A stretch of 64,000 bases of DNA from Paraglaciecola arctica BSs20135 (GCF_000314995.1 NZ_BAEO01000055.1:248001-312000), one strand, 5' to 3'. Positions 1 through 9,346 are shown, counted from the stretch's first letter. A program made the numbers and translations. The notes: generated from the sequence alone by a model not told the origin.

Positions 1-160
1 TGTTTGGATTTTCTCTGCACAAAATTGCTAACATTAGACACGAATAAAAAACCATTCTTTGAATATGAGAATTATTCACAGTATAGCAGAATTTATTTTT
101 TTCCCGAAAATGAAGATAAATTTATACTCTCTTTACAATACATCCATAACTCAGGTTAAT

Positions 161-1120
161 TTACCACCCCATATGACTGATCCAGCCATAAATTTCCTTG
201 CTAAGATAGGCACTATGTTGCTGAGGCATATTAAACCCGAGTAATTTTCGTTGCCGGTATTGTAGTTTTAATGATTTTATTGCTGCTATTTCACGGCGAG
301 CAACTGTCTCTCTTGCCCATCCGTTATCCCGTCCACTATACAGGTCCAGTACTGGCATTGGGGTGTTAGCAATCCATTCTGGCAGGTGCCTATTGTGCTT
401 TCTATCTGGCCAATAGGGACTGATTACAACAAAAGCGTCAGGGGCATCTAAGGTTTTCTCAGCATAAATTTTACTTAACCAAGCGGCACTTGTACCTTGG
501 CTGATAACCATAAAAAATCCAGGGTACTCTTGAGATTTTTCGATTGCAGCTTGTAAAAGTGAAGTTAGTTGTTGTTCGTGTTTTATAAATGCCTGGGTAT
601 TTATGATGGTAGCTGCGGACTTACTGATATCTAACTCTGTTATTAACTCAATTGGGTTGGTTACTGGCGTACCCCCTGAAGTGTTTATTTCCGTTTCATC
701 TGAAGTTGCTGCATCCTCTGTTGCTGCGGTTTCTTCGACTTCTTCGACTTCTTCGACTTCATCATTAATAGGATTAAAACCAGCGTCTGGAGCTGGCAGC
801 AAGATGGTGACCCAACCAATTTTGTTAAGTTCTGTGGCTAAAGCAGCGAAACCTTCTTGGCTTAGTATGGGAATACCGCTATCTGCAACCATCACTGCAA
901 ACCCTCGAGTAATAGCCGTGGTGTTTTCTTGTAATACATAAATAATTGCTTGATCGTTAATGTCAAAACTTTGGTAACTATCAGCAAATAACCCACGCTT
1001 AATATCCAATTGTCTTAACAATTGACTATCAGGGGCCGCAAAACTGTGGGAGCACAGAGCTGCGAGAATAAAAACAAGTAGAAATTTAATAACGATAATG
1101 ACTCTGAATAAGTATCTCAA
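161..1120 (-). CDS. DUF3530 family exported protein (alpha/beta-hydrolase-like)
   Basis: The 319-residue product begins with a hydrophobic signal peptide (about residues 8-28, ending near SFA-AP), so it is probably periplasmic. The middle has the DUF3530 pattern: a statement-like 'GFAVMVADSG' segment, a 'GWVTILLPAP' strand and a 'FFMVISQGTSAAWL' nucleophile-elbow-like turn around residue 205. DUF3530 proteins are predicted alpha/beta hydrolases with no established substrate. The only usable start in frame is TTG at 1120; an in-frame stop lies about 40 bases upstream, so the 8-bp repeat beyond it is not coding. An acidic low-complexity stretch (repeated Glu-Val-Glu, near residues 121-130) is coded by a 9-bp tandem repeat. 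It lies downstream of rapA on the same strand, 209 bases from it. The function is unknown beyond the family call. Confidence 0.75.
   Translation of the reverse strand: MRYLFRVIIVIKFLLVFILAALCSHSFAAPDSQLLRQLDIKRGLFADSYQSFDINDQAIIYVLQENTTAITRGFAVMVADSGIPILSQEGFAALATELNKIGWVTILLPAPDAGFNPINDEVEEVEEVEETAATEDAATSDETEINTSGGTPVTNPIELITELDISKSAATIINTQAFIKHEQQLTSLLQAAIEKSQEYPGFFMVISQGTSAAWLSKIYAEKTLDAPDAFVVISPYWPDRKHNRHLPEWIANTPMPVLDLYSGRDNGWARETVARREIAAIKSLKLQYRQRKLLGFNMPQQHSAYLSKEIYGWISHMGW
731..760. repeat. 9-bp tandem repeat inside the DUF3530 gene
   Basis: The unit TTCTTCGAC is present 3.3 times in perfect tandem and codes, on the minus strand, for a Glu-Val-Glu run. Because the unit is a multiple of three, slippage would change length without breaking the frame. 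Confidence 0.9.
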
Positions 1121-1164
1121 ATAGGGTATCGGATAGTATTCAGTAGTTCTTTAATTTTGCACCC

Positions 1165-1206
1165 TTTATTGTTTTATTGTTTTATTGTTTTATTGTTTTA
1201 TTGTTT
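1165..1206. repeat. 8-bp tandem repeat between rapA and the DUF3530 gene
   Basis: The unit TTTTATTG is repeated in perfect tandem, four full copies plus partial copies at both ends. It begins about 45 bases upstream of the DUF3530 start and lies beyond an in-frame stop, so a change in copy number would alter promoter or leader spacing, not the reading frame. Confidence 0.9.
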
Positions 1207-1328
1207 CGTCAATAATGGGTAATTCAAAAAGGCACCTGAGACTCAAATCGTAAAGTTTGTTCGGTAACTGGATGGCGAAGCTTAAGAACACCCTATGTAA
1301 ATTGAGTCTATTGGCCATATGTCAGTGC

Positions 1329-4163
1329 CTATTTGGGATTGTTCACTATCAACCTGACTGCTTCTAGATTTAACTTCGCTTCACCCATGATATTTTCAAG
1401 ACTACTAATTTGATTGGCGACATGTTCAATTTCTTCATCACGGATCGCAGGGTTCACTTTTTGTAAGCTTTGTAATCTTGCCAATTCATCACCTAACAAT
1501 TCCTGCATCTGGCTTATTCGTCTAGTTTTTACCAATTGTGATTCTTGCTCGGCTTGTTGTTGTGCATTATCTAAACATTTTTCCACCTGAGTTTTTAACG
1601 CACTGATTAACTGGTTGCCCATTTTAGGTAATACTGACTCTAATTGAATAAATTGTTTGTTTATCAATTGTAAGTTGGCATCAATACAAATCTTAATGGG
1701 TGTTGGCGGTAAAAATCGTGACAGTTGTAAGCCATGTGCCGCTTTTGCCGAAAGAACAAATAGGCATTCTAGCCAATAGGCGCCAGCGGGTTTGCTTTTA
1801 TCTTTACAAAAAGCGATAGAACTTTTGCCAATCACGTCTGTGGTCAACATATCCATAGCATGATGGATCATAGGGTGATCCCAACTTAGGAAAGTAACAT
1901 GCTCCAATAGTGTTGCCGTTGTGCGTTCATAGGTAATGGTCATGCCTTCTTCGTCCAGACCAGGGAGAGGGCTAATCATGGTTTCGGTAGGTCGCAATAT
2001 ATAGCAACTCTCGCCTTCGTCTTCTTGCAACAAACCAATGGCATCAAATAATCGAGTCATAAATAACTCCAGCTTAGGAGACTGCTCTGCCTGTAAAATT
2101 TGTTCTAAAAAGGCATCGATTCGACCTTGACCAGATGAATTGAGTTCTAGCAATTTATCTCTACCCTGCTCAAGTTTTAACTTGAGTTCGCGATGTAGGC
2201 TAGCGGTTTGATTAATTAGTTGCTCTGACTTATGAATATCTTTAGGTTCTTGAATACAGGCATGTAACAGTTCTTGGGTTTCTTCATAGACAGTCATACC
2301 AGTGGGACAGGTATGTTCAAATGCGCCCAACCCTTGATGATACCAATCAAGTAACACCTGTTGCGCACTCATATCAAAATAGGGCACATGAATACAGACA
2401 TCGTGTTTTTGGCCGATGCGATCAAGACGCCCGATACGTTGCTCCAGAAGATCAGGCACTAAAGGTAAATCAAATAAAATAAGGTGGTGGGCAAATTGGA
2501 AGTTACGCCCTTCACTGCCTATTTCACTACAAATTAGCACTTGAGCGCCGTCTTCAGACTGAGCGAAATAATTGGCTGCTCTGTCGCGTTCTACAATACC
2601 CATGCCTTCATGAAATACAGTTGAACGTGTGCCAGCTTTGACTCGTAACGCCTCTGATAATTGCAATGCGGTACTGGCATTGGCACAAATTGTTAGGACT
2701 TTTTCGCCCTTTAATAATTTTAACTGAGAGATAAACCAGTCAACCCTAGGATCGAAATTCACCCATGTATTAATCACGTCTGGGTGCCTTTCTGGGGTTA
2801 ACTGTAACTGTAGGTTGTGCGGATCTTCTGACAGTAATAAGGAATATTCGATAGGCTGAATTAATGAATAGCCAAATAATTTTCTAGTTGGAAAACCACT
2901 TACCCCAGCGCGACTGTTTCTAAATAACAATCTTCCCGTTCCGTGCTGATCTAATAAAGTGTGCAGAATTTTGGTCTTAGTTTCTGGCGTTGATAAATTG
3001 ATGTCTTTTAACATCTCAGGTTCAGCAAATTGGCTGATAGCCTGAATATTGTCATCACTAAGTTTCTTACCACTCAGCAAGGGCCCAATAGCCGTCGCCA
3101 ATTGACTATACTGTTTTTCCTCAGCTACAAAGCTGTGATAGTCATGAAAACGAGCAGGGTCGAGTAATCTGAGTCGAGCAAAGTGGCTTTCATGGCCGAG
3201 TTGGTCGGGGGTGGCGGTAAGTAGTAATACCCCTTTAGTGACATTGGCTAACCCTTCTATCACTTGATATTGCTGAGAAGGCTGGCCTTGTGACCAAATT
3301 AAATGATGGGCCTCATCTACCACCATTAAGTCCCACTCTGCCTCAAGTGCTTGTTGATAGTAACGACTGTTATGGGTTAAAAAATCCAGGCTACATATGA
3401 TCAGTTGTTCTGCTTCAAATGGGTTACTTGCATCTTCAGACATGGCTTCACAACGTTCTTCATCGAACACTGAAAATGCTAAATTAACTCTACGTAACAT
3501 TTCAACTAGCCATTGGTGTACCAAACTAGAAGGTACCACTATCAGTACTCGTTGGGCTCTGGCCGTGAGTAATTGCTGGTGGATAATTAACGCAGCTTCT
3601 ATGGTTTTACCTAGGCCTACTTCGTCTGCTAATAATACTCTAGGGGCATGGCGTCCACCGACCTCAGAGGCAATGTGTAATTGGTGGGGAATAAGATCAA
3701 CTCTTGCACCAACAAAACCAAGTAACGATGAGGTACTGTGGTCGAATTGATGGGTAAGGCATTGTTCACGTAAGTCAAACCATTTAGGGTCGTCGAACTG
3801 GCCATTTAATAATCGTTGTTCTGGTTGATTAAGTTGAAAATGATGATCGATAAAGGTTTCTTTTAGGGTAACAGCTAGGTTGTTATCAATTCGGTGTCCA
3901 ATATAGGTTAGTTGATTATCTTTTTGCTGAACTTGATCAACCAGTAACTCCCAGCCTTCGTGACTTTTTACACTATCGCCAATCGCAAATTCTATTCGGG
4001 TTAAAGGGGCCGTCTGGGCTGCATACACACGGCTTTCGCCTGTCGCTGGAAACAGCACTGTGACTGTTCGCGATTCAATTAGTACAATGGTACCTAGGCC
4101 TAAATCAGTCTCTGTATCACTGAGCCAACGTTGCCCTAGGGCAAAATATTGTTGCTTAGCCAT
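1329..4163 (-). CDS. rapA: RNA polymerase-associated ATPase RapA (HepA), Swi2/Snf2 family
   Basis: RapA binds RNA polymerase and uses ATP to help recycle it after transcription. The product is about 944 residues, close to the usual 968 of the E. coli protein. The N-terminal Tudor-like region is followed by the helicase core: Walker A in 'LADEVGLGKTIEAAL' (about residue 180), the DEAH box in 'VVDEAHH' (about 285), 'LLLTATP', and the C-terminal lobe with 'LICSEIGSEGRNFQFA' and 'EQRIGRLDRIGQ' (motif VI). A longer frame begins at 4223, but the ATG at 4163 is preceded by GAGG at SD distance and gives the family's usual start (MAKQQYFALGQRW). A palindromic element lies just upstream. Confidence 0.97.
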   Translation of the reverse strand: MAKQQYFALGQRWLSDTETDLGLGTIVLIESRTVTVLFPATGESRVYAAQTAPLTRIEFAIGDSVKSHEGWELLVDQVQQKDNQLTYIGHRIDNNLAVTLKETFIDHHFQLNQPEQRLLNGQFDDPKWFDLREQCLTHQFDHSTSSLLGFVGARVDLIPHQLHIASEVGGRHAPRVLLADEVGLGKTIEAALIIHQQLLTARAQRVLIVVPSSLVHQWLVEMLRRVNLAFSVFDEERCEAMSEDASNPFEAEQLIICSLDFLTHNSRYYQQALEAEWDLMVVDEAHHLIWSQGQPSQQYQVIEGLANVTKGVLLLTATPDQLGHESHFARLRLLDPARFHDYHSFVAEEKQYSQLATAIGPLLSGKKLSDDNIQAISQFAEPEMLKDINLSTPETKTKILHTLLDQHGTGRLLFRNSRAGVSGFPTRKLFGYSLIQPIEYSLLLSEDPHNLQLQLTPERHPDVINTWVNFDPRVDWFISQLKLLKGEKVLTICANASTALQLSEALRVKAGTRSTVFHEGMGIVERDRAANYFAQSEDGAQVLICSEIGSEGRNFQFAHHLILFDLPLVPDLLEQRIGRLDRIGQKHDVCIHVPYFDMSAQQVLLDWYHQGLGAFEHTCPTGMTVYEETQELLHACIQEPKDIHKSEQLINQTASLHRELKLKLEQGRDKLLELNSSGQGRIDAFLEQILQAEQSPKLELFMTRLFDAIGLLQEDEGESCYILRPTETMISPLPGLDEEGMTITYERTTATLLEHVTFLSWDHPMIHHAMDMLTTDVIGKSSIAFCKDKSKPAGAYWLECLFVLSAKAAHGLQLSRFLPPTPIKICIDANLQLINKQFIQLESVLPKMGNQLISALKTQVEKCLDNAQQQAEQESQLVKTRRISQMQELLGDELARLQSLQKVNPAIRDEEIEHVANQISSLENIMGEAKLNLEAVRLIVNNPK

Positions 4164-4242
4164 GGTCTTGTCCTCACCTATAGAATTGCTGTTATTAATA
4201 CCCGCATTGCGGCGGGCGCGCATTGTAGCAAAAATTTAATAT

Positions 4243-4509
4243 TTATACCCAATCCACCTCAAAATGACGGATTCAGCGGGAGTTTAAAGCGGTTTAGGTT
4301 AGGCGGCCATTTGCAGACCTAGTGGTCTAAGTCAAAAATGGCCAACGCAGCATAAATCGCTTTAAAACCCGCCCGAAGGGAACGACTGGGGCACTCCACT
4401 TCTTCGTTACGCCAATTCAGAAGGTGGCCGACATTCAGTCATTGACGCGCCTCGAATTGAAGCGCCCCAGTCGTTCTGAAACGCGCATTTTGAGATGGTT
4501 TGGGTATAA
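4243..4509. mobile_element. Miniature inverted-repeat element with nested palindromes
   Basis: The left end at 4243-4266 and the right end at 4486-4509 are inverted repeats of each other, 22 of 24 bases matching (TTATACCCAA-x-CCA-y-CTCAAAATG). Inside are two further inverted pairs: 4380-4392 with 4464-4476 (GAACGACTGGGGC and its exact complement), and a long imperfect stem from about 4278 to 4372, with arms around 'TTTAAAGCG' and 'CGCTTTAAA' and an inner GGCCATTT/AAATGGCC pair. The element holds no gene. It sits between the divergent starts of rapA and the PhoH gene. Size, terminal repeats and lack of coding suggest a MITE or a large palindromic repetitive element; other copies cannot be tested from this window. 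Confidence 0.75.
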
Positions 4510-4689
4510 CACTGTTTAAAAGTAGATGATTGTCTGGAGAAAGTGTTTTATTGTGGAAACGGGTTGTTGACCCGTGAAACCTGTAGTTAAGTATGTTTTT
4601 AGCACAAGTGTTTACTTTTCAAACCTCGGGCTGAGAAAAATCATGACTTAACTGGCAGGTACTTTATCTAAGTTCTACAGGAGAGACGG

Positions 4690-6087
4690 ATGCCAAAAGA
4701 AAAAGCAGTAAGTTCAAAAATTTACGTTTTAGATACCAATATACTCCTACATGAACCCCTAGCCTTTTTATCCTTTAAAGAAAATGACGTTGTTGTCCCC
4801 ATGACAGTTCTTGAAGAACTAGATTATATAAAAGACAGCAAAAAAGATGTCGCCCGAGACGCTCGCGTATCTATTCGCGCTATGGAAGACTTACTTCACG
4901 ATGCTACACCTGAAGAGTTGATGCAGGGTGTATCAATGTTAGGTAAGGGAGCTGGGGAGTCAGCTCCAACAGGTAGTTTATCGATTTTTGTTGATCATGG
5001 TATGCCCGAGTCCCAGCAAGTTTTCACAAGTAACGAAAACGACAACCGTATTATTAATAGCGCGCTGTATTTACAAAAATCGCTACAGTCTAAGCAAGTA
5101 GTATTGGTAACCAAAGACATCAATATGCGTTTGAAGGCGAAGGGCGCAGGATTGGCTCATGTTGAAGATTATCGTACCGATCAGTTGATCACAGATATCA
5201 AATATCTATCTAAAGGTTATCATCAGTTTTCTGGCAATTTTTGGGATGAAGTTAAATCGGTAGATAGCCGTACTGAGGGCAGAGATACTATTCATAGCAT
5301 TGAACGTAAGGTATTGCCAGAAGCTTACGTGAATGAATTTTTACTGGATGACAGTCAGAGTTTTGCAGGTTTAGTGGAGACTGTTACAGCCGATCATTTG
5401 GAAGTTTTAGATTTAGGTTATGAACGACTGATGGGGCGAAGAGCGTGGGGGATTACACCCAAAAATATTGGTCAAGCAATGGGCTTACATGCCCTTCTCG
5501 ATCCACATATTGATTTAGTGATACTGACTGGTCCTGCTGGCAGTGGTAAGACTCTATTGGCTTTAGCGGCGGCGCTTGAAATGGTCGTAGAGAGAAATAT
5601 GTATGACAAAATCATAGTCACTAGAAGCACCCCAGAAATCGCCGAATCCATTGGTTTTTTACCCGGCACCGAAGAAGAAAAAATGGCTCCTTGGCTTGCC
5701 GCTATTACAGACAGTTTAGAAGTGCTGCATAAAAATGATGAAAACGTAAAAGGCTCTATGAGTTACATCATGGAAAAAGCCAATATTCAGTTTAAATCAG
5801 TGAATTTTATGCGTGGTCGTAGTATTCAAAATGCCATAGTTATTTTAGATGAGTCACAAAATCTAACGGCTTCTCAATTAAAAACCATCATTACCCGCTG
5901 CGGTGAAGGAACTAAGTTAATTTGTAGTGGTAATTTGGCACAAATAGATAGTAATTACTTATCGGCAGTCACTTCGGGTTTAACCTATATAGTTGAGAAG
6001 TTTAAGAATTTTTCTGGCAGTGCCACGATAAACTTAGACGGTGTAGTACGTAGTAGGTTGGCAGAATTTGCTGAAGAACAATTATAA
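4690..6087 (+). CDS. PhoH family protein with N-terminal PIN domain (PhoH2-like)
   Basis: The 465-residue protein fuses a PIN-type nuclease domain to a PhoH ATPase. The PIN part (about residues 8-165) shows 'YVLDTNILLHEP' and 'PMTVLEELDYIK', with acidic residues typical of the metal site. The PhoH part (about 265-460) has Walker A 'GPAGSGKT' and Walker B-like 'VILDESQN'. PIN-PhoH proteins have been described as RNA helicase/ribonucleases; that activity is inferred here from the family. The ATG at 4690 follows AGGAGAG at good SD spacing. A 6-bp GC-rich hairpin lies upstream at 4559-4575. The gene appears to stand alone. Confidence 0.9.
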   Translation: MPKEKAVSSKIYVLDTNILLHEPLAFLSFKENDVVVPMTVLEELDYIKDSKKDVARDARVSIRAMEDLLHDATPEELMQGVSMLGKGAGESAPTGSLSIFVDHGMPESQQVFTSNENDNRIINSALYLQKSLQSKQVVLVTKDINMRLKAKGAGLAHVEDYRTDQLITDIKYLSKGYHQFSGNFWDEVKSVDSRTEGRDTIHSIERKVLPEAYVNEFLLDDSQSFAGLVETVTADHLEVLDLGYERLMGRRAWGITPKNIGQAMGLHALLDPHIDLVILTGPAGSGKTLLALAAALEMVVERNMYDKIIVTRSTPEIAESIGFLPGTEEEKMAPWLAAITDSLEVLHKNDENVKGSMSYIMEKANIQFKSVNFMRGRSIQNAIVILDESQNLTASQLKTIITRCGEGTKLICSGNLAQIDSNYLSAVTSGLTYIVEKFKNFSGSATINLDGVVRSRLAEFAEEQL

Positions 6088-6416
6088 CCATAAGGTTCAG
6101 ATATTAGGTAAGTTCAGCGCGTGACTATCATGATAGTGGATGAGGTATGAGCAATATTAATATTCTATTGTTAGAGTTTTAAAACCGTCATGATGTCCTG
6201 CGTTGCCAACGTAGCAACTTTAGATAGTGGTAAATGGCAAATAACTAGAAGTAAGTCGGCCTAGTGTATTCATTCAATGCATATCTACAACAGCTGCTCT
6301 AATGTTTTTATTTCAACAAATTTTGGTCAAGCCAGAATAGCTTGATCGACTGAATGTTTAGCTTTTCATGCCCTCTTTAACTTGAATAAGCTTTAATTCT
6401 ATTGATTTTGAATATA

Positions 6417-6431
6417 ACCAATCAAATTGGT
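6417..6431. promoter_or_regulatory. Candidate operator upstream of the mannonate/fructuronate dehydrogenase gene
   Basis: The inverted repeat ACCAAT-caa-ATTGGT lies about 97 bases before the uxuB-type start. It is the only well-formed dyad near that promoter. The 440-base gap at 6088-6527 otherwise holds a 14-bp palindrome at 6124-6137 and no gene that I can see. The cognate regulator is not identified. Confidence 0.35.
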
Positions 6432-6527
6432 AAGGCCATTTGACTCTATGATTGCTCTAGTTGTAAAATCAATTTATTCATTAGGCAAATTCTTGTCTTT
6501 ATAGTAATTACGAAGTAATGGCCGTTT

Positions 6528-8012
6528 ATGAGAGTAAAATCAAAGCAATTAAATCAAATGTTTTTGCAATCAGTCGATTGTGTTAACGATACTACAGATG
6601 TTATTTATCCCTCCTATAAACGTGACGATATTAACATTGGCATTGTTCATTTAGGTTTAGGGGCATTCCATCGTTCTCATCAAGCCATGTATACCGAGCA
6701 GCTATTAAACCTACAAGGGGGAGGTAACTGGGGCATATGTGCAGTTAGTTTTCGTAATGAAGCATTACAAGCGCAGTTAAACAGTCAAGATTGTCTGTAT
6801 ACCATGGCGGTTTTAGATGTAGAAGACAGCTTTCAGGTAGTAGGGGCAATTAAAGAAGTGCTAGTGGTAAAAAATGAAGCTTCAGTTGTTTTGGAACGAA
6901 TGGCTGCAGAAACCACTAAAATTGTTTCACTAACGGTAACGGAGAAAGGTTATTGTTTAAATACTGAAGGTGTTTTGGACGAAGCCCTACCTTCAATAAT
7001 CAATGACTTAGCATCACCCGAAAATCCAAGTACTGCCATAGGTTTGTTAGTCGCTGCCCTTAATATACGTTTCAAAAACTCTATTAAACCTTTTAATGTT
7101 ATTGCTTGCGACAACTTGCCTGACAATGGCCGAAAACTAAAGTCTGCGGTGATCCAATTTGCCAGCCATATCAGTAAAGAGTTAGCGCAGTGGATAGATA
7201 AAGAAGTGCAATTTCCGAATACTATGGTCGATAGTATTACCCCTAAAACCGAACAAGCGACTATTGACCTTATTGATATCAAGCTTGGTCTTGTGGATAG
7301 CGCGCCGGTTCAAAGAGAGTTGTTTACTCAGTGGGTTATTGAGGAGTGCCCTCATATTGAACGTCCAGAATGGGAGAAAGTAGGCGTTATCTTTACCGAT
7401 AATGTTGAGTCTTTTGAAAATGCCAAACTTAGAATTTTAAATGGATTACATTCGGCACTTGCCTATATTGGTTTATTGGTGGGTTATGAAACTGTTTATC
7501 AGGCTATCTGGGATAAAAATATTAAATCATTTTTAGTGGGCCTTATTGATAATGAAATTATTCCCACAATTGAAGCACCCAAAGGCCTTGATTTACACGA
7601 CTACTCCCGTGCCATTATCGCGCGTTTTGAAAATCCCAAAATTAAGCATTTACTGAGTCAGATAGCCTGTGATGGCTCAATTAAAATTCCGGTTCGTACT
7701 TTAGCGCCAATTCAAAACAATGTTTTAGCAAATAGAAGGTTTAAATCCTTATCTGTTGTTGTAGCTGCTTGGATACATTTCATAGGTTTTAGTTTTGTTA
7801 ATAAACACGCTTTACATGATCCAAAAGCAAAAGAGTTATTTGCTGCAATGAGTGAGTTTCAAGAAAATGAAAATATTAAAGTTTTTTTAGAGGCTAGTGG
7901 ACTGCTACCCGATACCTTAAAAAATAATGACAACTTTATAACCAATATCCAAGATGCATATGTTGATATTGCTAATGTCATTAAGAGCGGTGTTTTTAAG
8001 ATTGACGCTTAA
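6528..8012 (+). CDS. uxuB: Mannitol dehydrogenase family oxidoreductase, probable fructuronate reductase
   Basis: The 494-residue protein belongs to the long-chain mannitol dehydrogenase family. The N-terminal nucleotide-binding stretch 'IVHLGLGAFHRSHQA' (about residues 38-52) is the family signature. The catalytic pattern K-x4-N-x2-H is present exactly as 'KLRILNGLH' (about residues 302-310), and 'CDNLPDNG' lies between. In uronate catabolism this enzyme reduces fructuronate to mannonate with NADH. Choosing fructuronate over mannitol or tagaturonate is an inference from the neighbours: a broken glucuronate isomerase gene directly downstream and a gluconokinase. The SD before the ATG at 6528 is weak; a later Met at residue 11 is an alternative start. 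Confidence 0.8.
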   Translation: MRVKSKQLNQMFLQSVDCVNDTTDVIYPSYKRDDINIGIVHLGLGAFHRSHQAMYTEQLLNLQGGGNWGICAVSFRNEALQAQLNSQDCLYTMAVLDVEDSFQVVGAIKEVLVVKNEASVVLERMAAETTKIVSLTVTEKGYCLNTEGVLDEALPSIINDLASPENPSTAIGLLVAALNIRFKNSIKPFNVIACDNLPDNGRKLKSAVIQFASHISKELAQWIDKEVQFPNTMVDSITPKTEQATIDLIDIKLGLVDSAPVQRELFTQWVIEECPHIERPEWEKVGVIFTDNVESFENAKLRILNGLHSALAYIGLLVGYETVYQAIWDKNIKSFLVGLIDNEIIPTIEAPKGLDLHDYSRAIIARFENPKIKHLLSQIACDGSIKIPVRTLAPIQNNVLANRRFKSLSVVVAAWIHFIGFSFVNKHALHDPKAKELFAAMSEFQENENIKVFLEASGLLPDTLKNNDNFITNIQDAYVDIANVIKSGVFKIDA

Positions 8013-8083
8013 TCAACATAAATTGAAATGAAAATACGGACAGTTTAAGAATTATTTAATGAGAACATTATGAGCCACAAAGA

Positions 8084-8570
8084 ATGAGTCGCACCGATAA
8101 CCGTTTTATTTTACATCCTGACCGTTTGTTTAGTAGTGATAAAACAGAGCGACCGATAAGTCGTTCATTATATAGCAGCATTAAAGATTTACCGATTATT
8201 AGTCCTCATGGCCAAACTGATCCTCGTTGGTTTGCTGAGAATAACTGTTTTAACAATGCGACTGAGCTTTAATTATTCCCGATCATTATGTTTTTCGGAT
8301 GTTATATAGCCAAGGAATTACATTAGAGAGCCTTGGAATTCGAGCATTTGATGGAAGTGTTAGTGAAACTGATTACTTAAAAGTGTGGATGGTATTTGCA
8401 CGTCATTATCATTTATTTTATGGAACGCCTTCTCGTGGATGGATGGATTATGTTTTTGTGAAGTCTTTGGTTTTGATGTTGAATTAAACGAAGCTAATGC
8501 AGAATACTTTTTTGACACTATCAATAAAGCATTAGCGACTGATTCCTTCCGTCCTAGAGAATTATCAAAA
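8084..8570 (+). pseudogene. Broken 5' part of a glucuronate isomerase gene (uxaC-like)
   Basis: Three successive frames read as one protein of the UxaC superfamily (the type starting 'LHPDRL...LPIISPHGxTDPRWFA'). Frame 1 runs 8084-8272 and ends at a stop. The next segment ('PDHYVFRMLYSQG...YHLFYGTPSRGWMDYV') is in a second frame to about 8457. The third ('EVFGFDVELNEANAEYFFDTI...FRPREL') runs to about 8570. Each junction is explained by one missing T in a T-run (near 8269-8272 and 8453-8457). Homology stops at about residue 165 of an expected 450-plus, so the 3' two thirds are missing. The 150 bases to the gluconokinase start hold nothing I recognise. The isomerase is almost certainly not made from this copy. 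Confidence 0.8.
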
Positions 8571-8724
8571 CTGCTTAGATTAATTGTCTTAAAAATAATT
8601 TTATCATTTGTTTTTTTAAGCAACAAAGTTGTATTGGTGACTGAATCTAGTCGTGAACTAAGACGCGCTATTGCTTTAGTTTTATGGTTGTGAATAACAA
8701 CAAAAGAGTAATCAGAGAATTTAT

Positions 8725-9207
8725 ATGATTTATATCGTAATGGGCGTAAGTGGTTGTGGTAAATCGACGCTAGGCAAGCTGCTTGGTGAAACGTTAACCT
8801 TACCTTTTTATGACGCGGATGATTATCATTTTCCAAAAAACATTAAAAAAATGGAGAATGGGATCCCATTAACTGATGAAGATCGTAAGCCATGGTTGAC
8901 ATTATTGGCGGATAAAATTAAACACTGGGAAACATTAGGTGGGGCAATATTAGCTTGCTCATCCTTGAAACAAATCTACCGGGATATATTATCTTCAACA
9001 ACCAATGATGTGGTTAAGTTTATTTATTTAAAAGGAGATAAGGCTGTATTACATTCTCGCTTAAGTCATAGAGAATCACATTTTATGCCAGAAACCTTAT
9101 TGGATAGCCAATTACAAACCTTAGAGCCTCCTCTAGATGCTATTACTATTTTAATCGAAAATTCTTTAGATGAAATGCTGGCTCAAACTCTAACAGAAGT
9201 TGGTTAA
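8725..9207 (+). CDS. gntK: Gluconokinase
   Basis: The 160-residue protein has the size and pattern of the GntK/IdnK family, which phosphorylates gluconate to 6-phosphogluconate. The Walker A motif is 'GVSGCGKST' at residues 7-15. The family's acidic stretch 'FYDADDYHFPKNIKKM' (about residues 28-43) and 'PLTDEDRKPWL' (about 49-59) follow, and 'ACSSLKQIYRDIL' lies near residue 78. It is cytoplasmic, with no signal sequence. It lies downstream of the broken uxaC remnant on the same strand, so it was probably part of a sugar-acid operon. No gluconate transporter or dehydratase is seen here. Confidence 0.93.
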   Translation: MIYIVMGVSGCGKSTLGKLLGETLTLPFYDADDYHFPKNIKKMENGIPLTDEDRKPWLTLLADKIKHWETLGGAILACSSLKQIYRDILSSTTNDVVKFIYLKGDKAVLHSRLSHRESHFMPETLLDSQLQTLEPPLDAITILIENSLDEMLAQTLTEVG

Positions 9208-9346
9208 TGGCTTACCAAATTTCTGTCAGTTAATCCTGAGAAGATTTTGACTGATGATAATGAATAAAAATGTTGATAACTTTATTGTTCAAAGGCAATA
9301 AAAGAGACATTTTTTTCTTCTTGGTGCTTATGTTTAGTGAATATTG

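Noticed and set aside
59-244. Open frame on the plus strand at the left edge
   Set aside because: It overlaps the 3' end of the DUF3530 gene and lacks an SD and any family resemblance.
3397-3750. Antisense frame inside rapA
   Set aside because: It is a shadow of the conserved helicase core; composition follows the opposite strand's codons.
6124-6137. 14-bp perfect palindrome ACTATCATGATAGT
   Set aside because: No gene nearby starts at a useful distance, and such palindromes occur by chance in AT-rich gaps.
8571-8724. Possible continuation of the uxaC remnant or start of another gene
   Set aside because: The translated text shows no UxaC pattern or other family; left unassigned.
8360-8836. 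Minus-strand frame over the uxaC remnant and the gntK start
   Set aside because: It runs opposite to a recognisable gene and remnant and has no family match.
9281-9302. Possible terminator after gntK
   Set aside because: The 7-bp stem is only A and T apart from one G-C pair and the loop is long; too weak to call.
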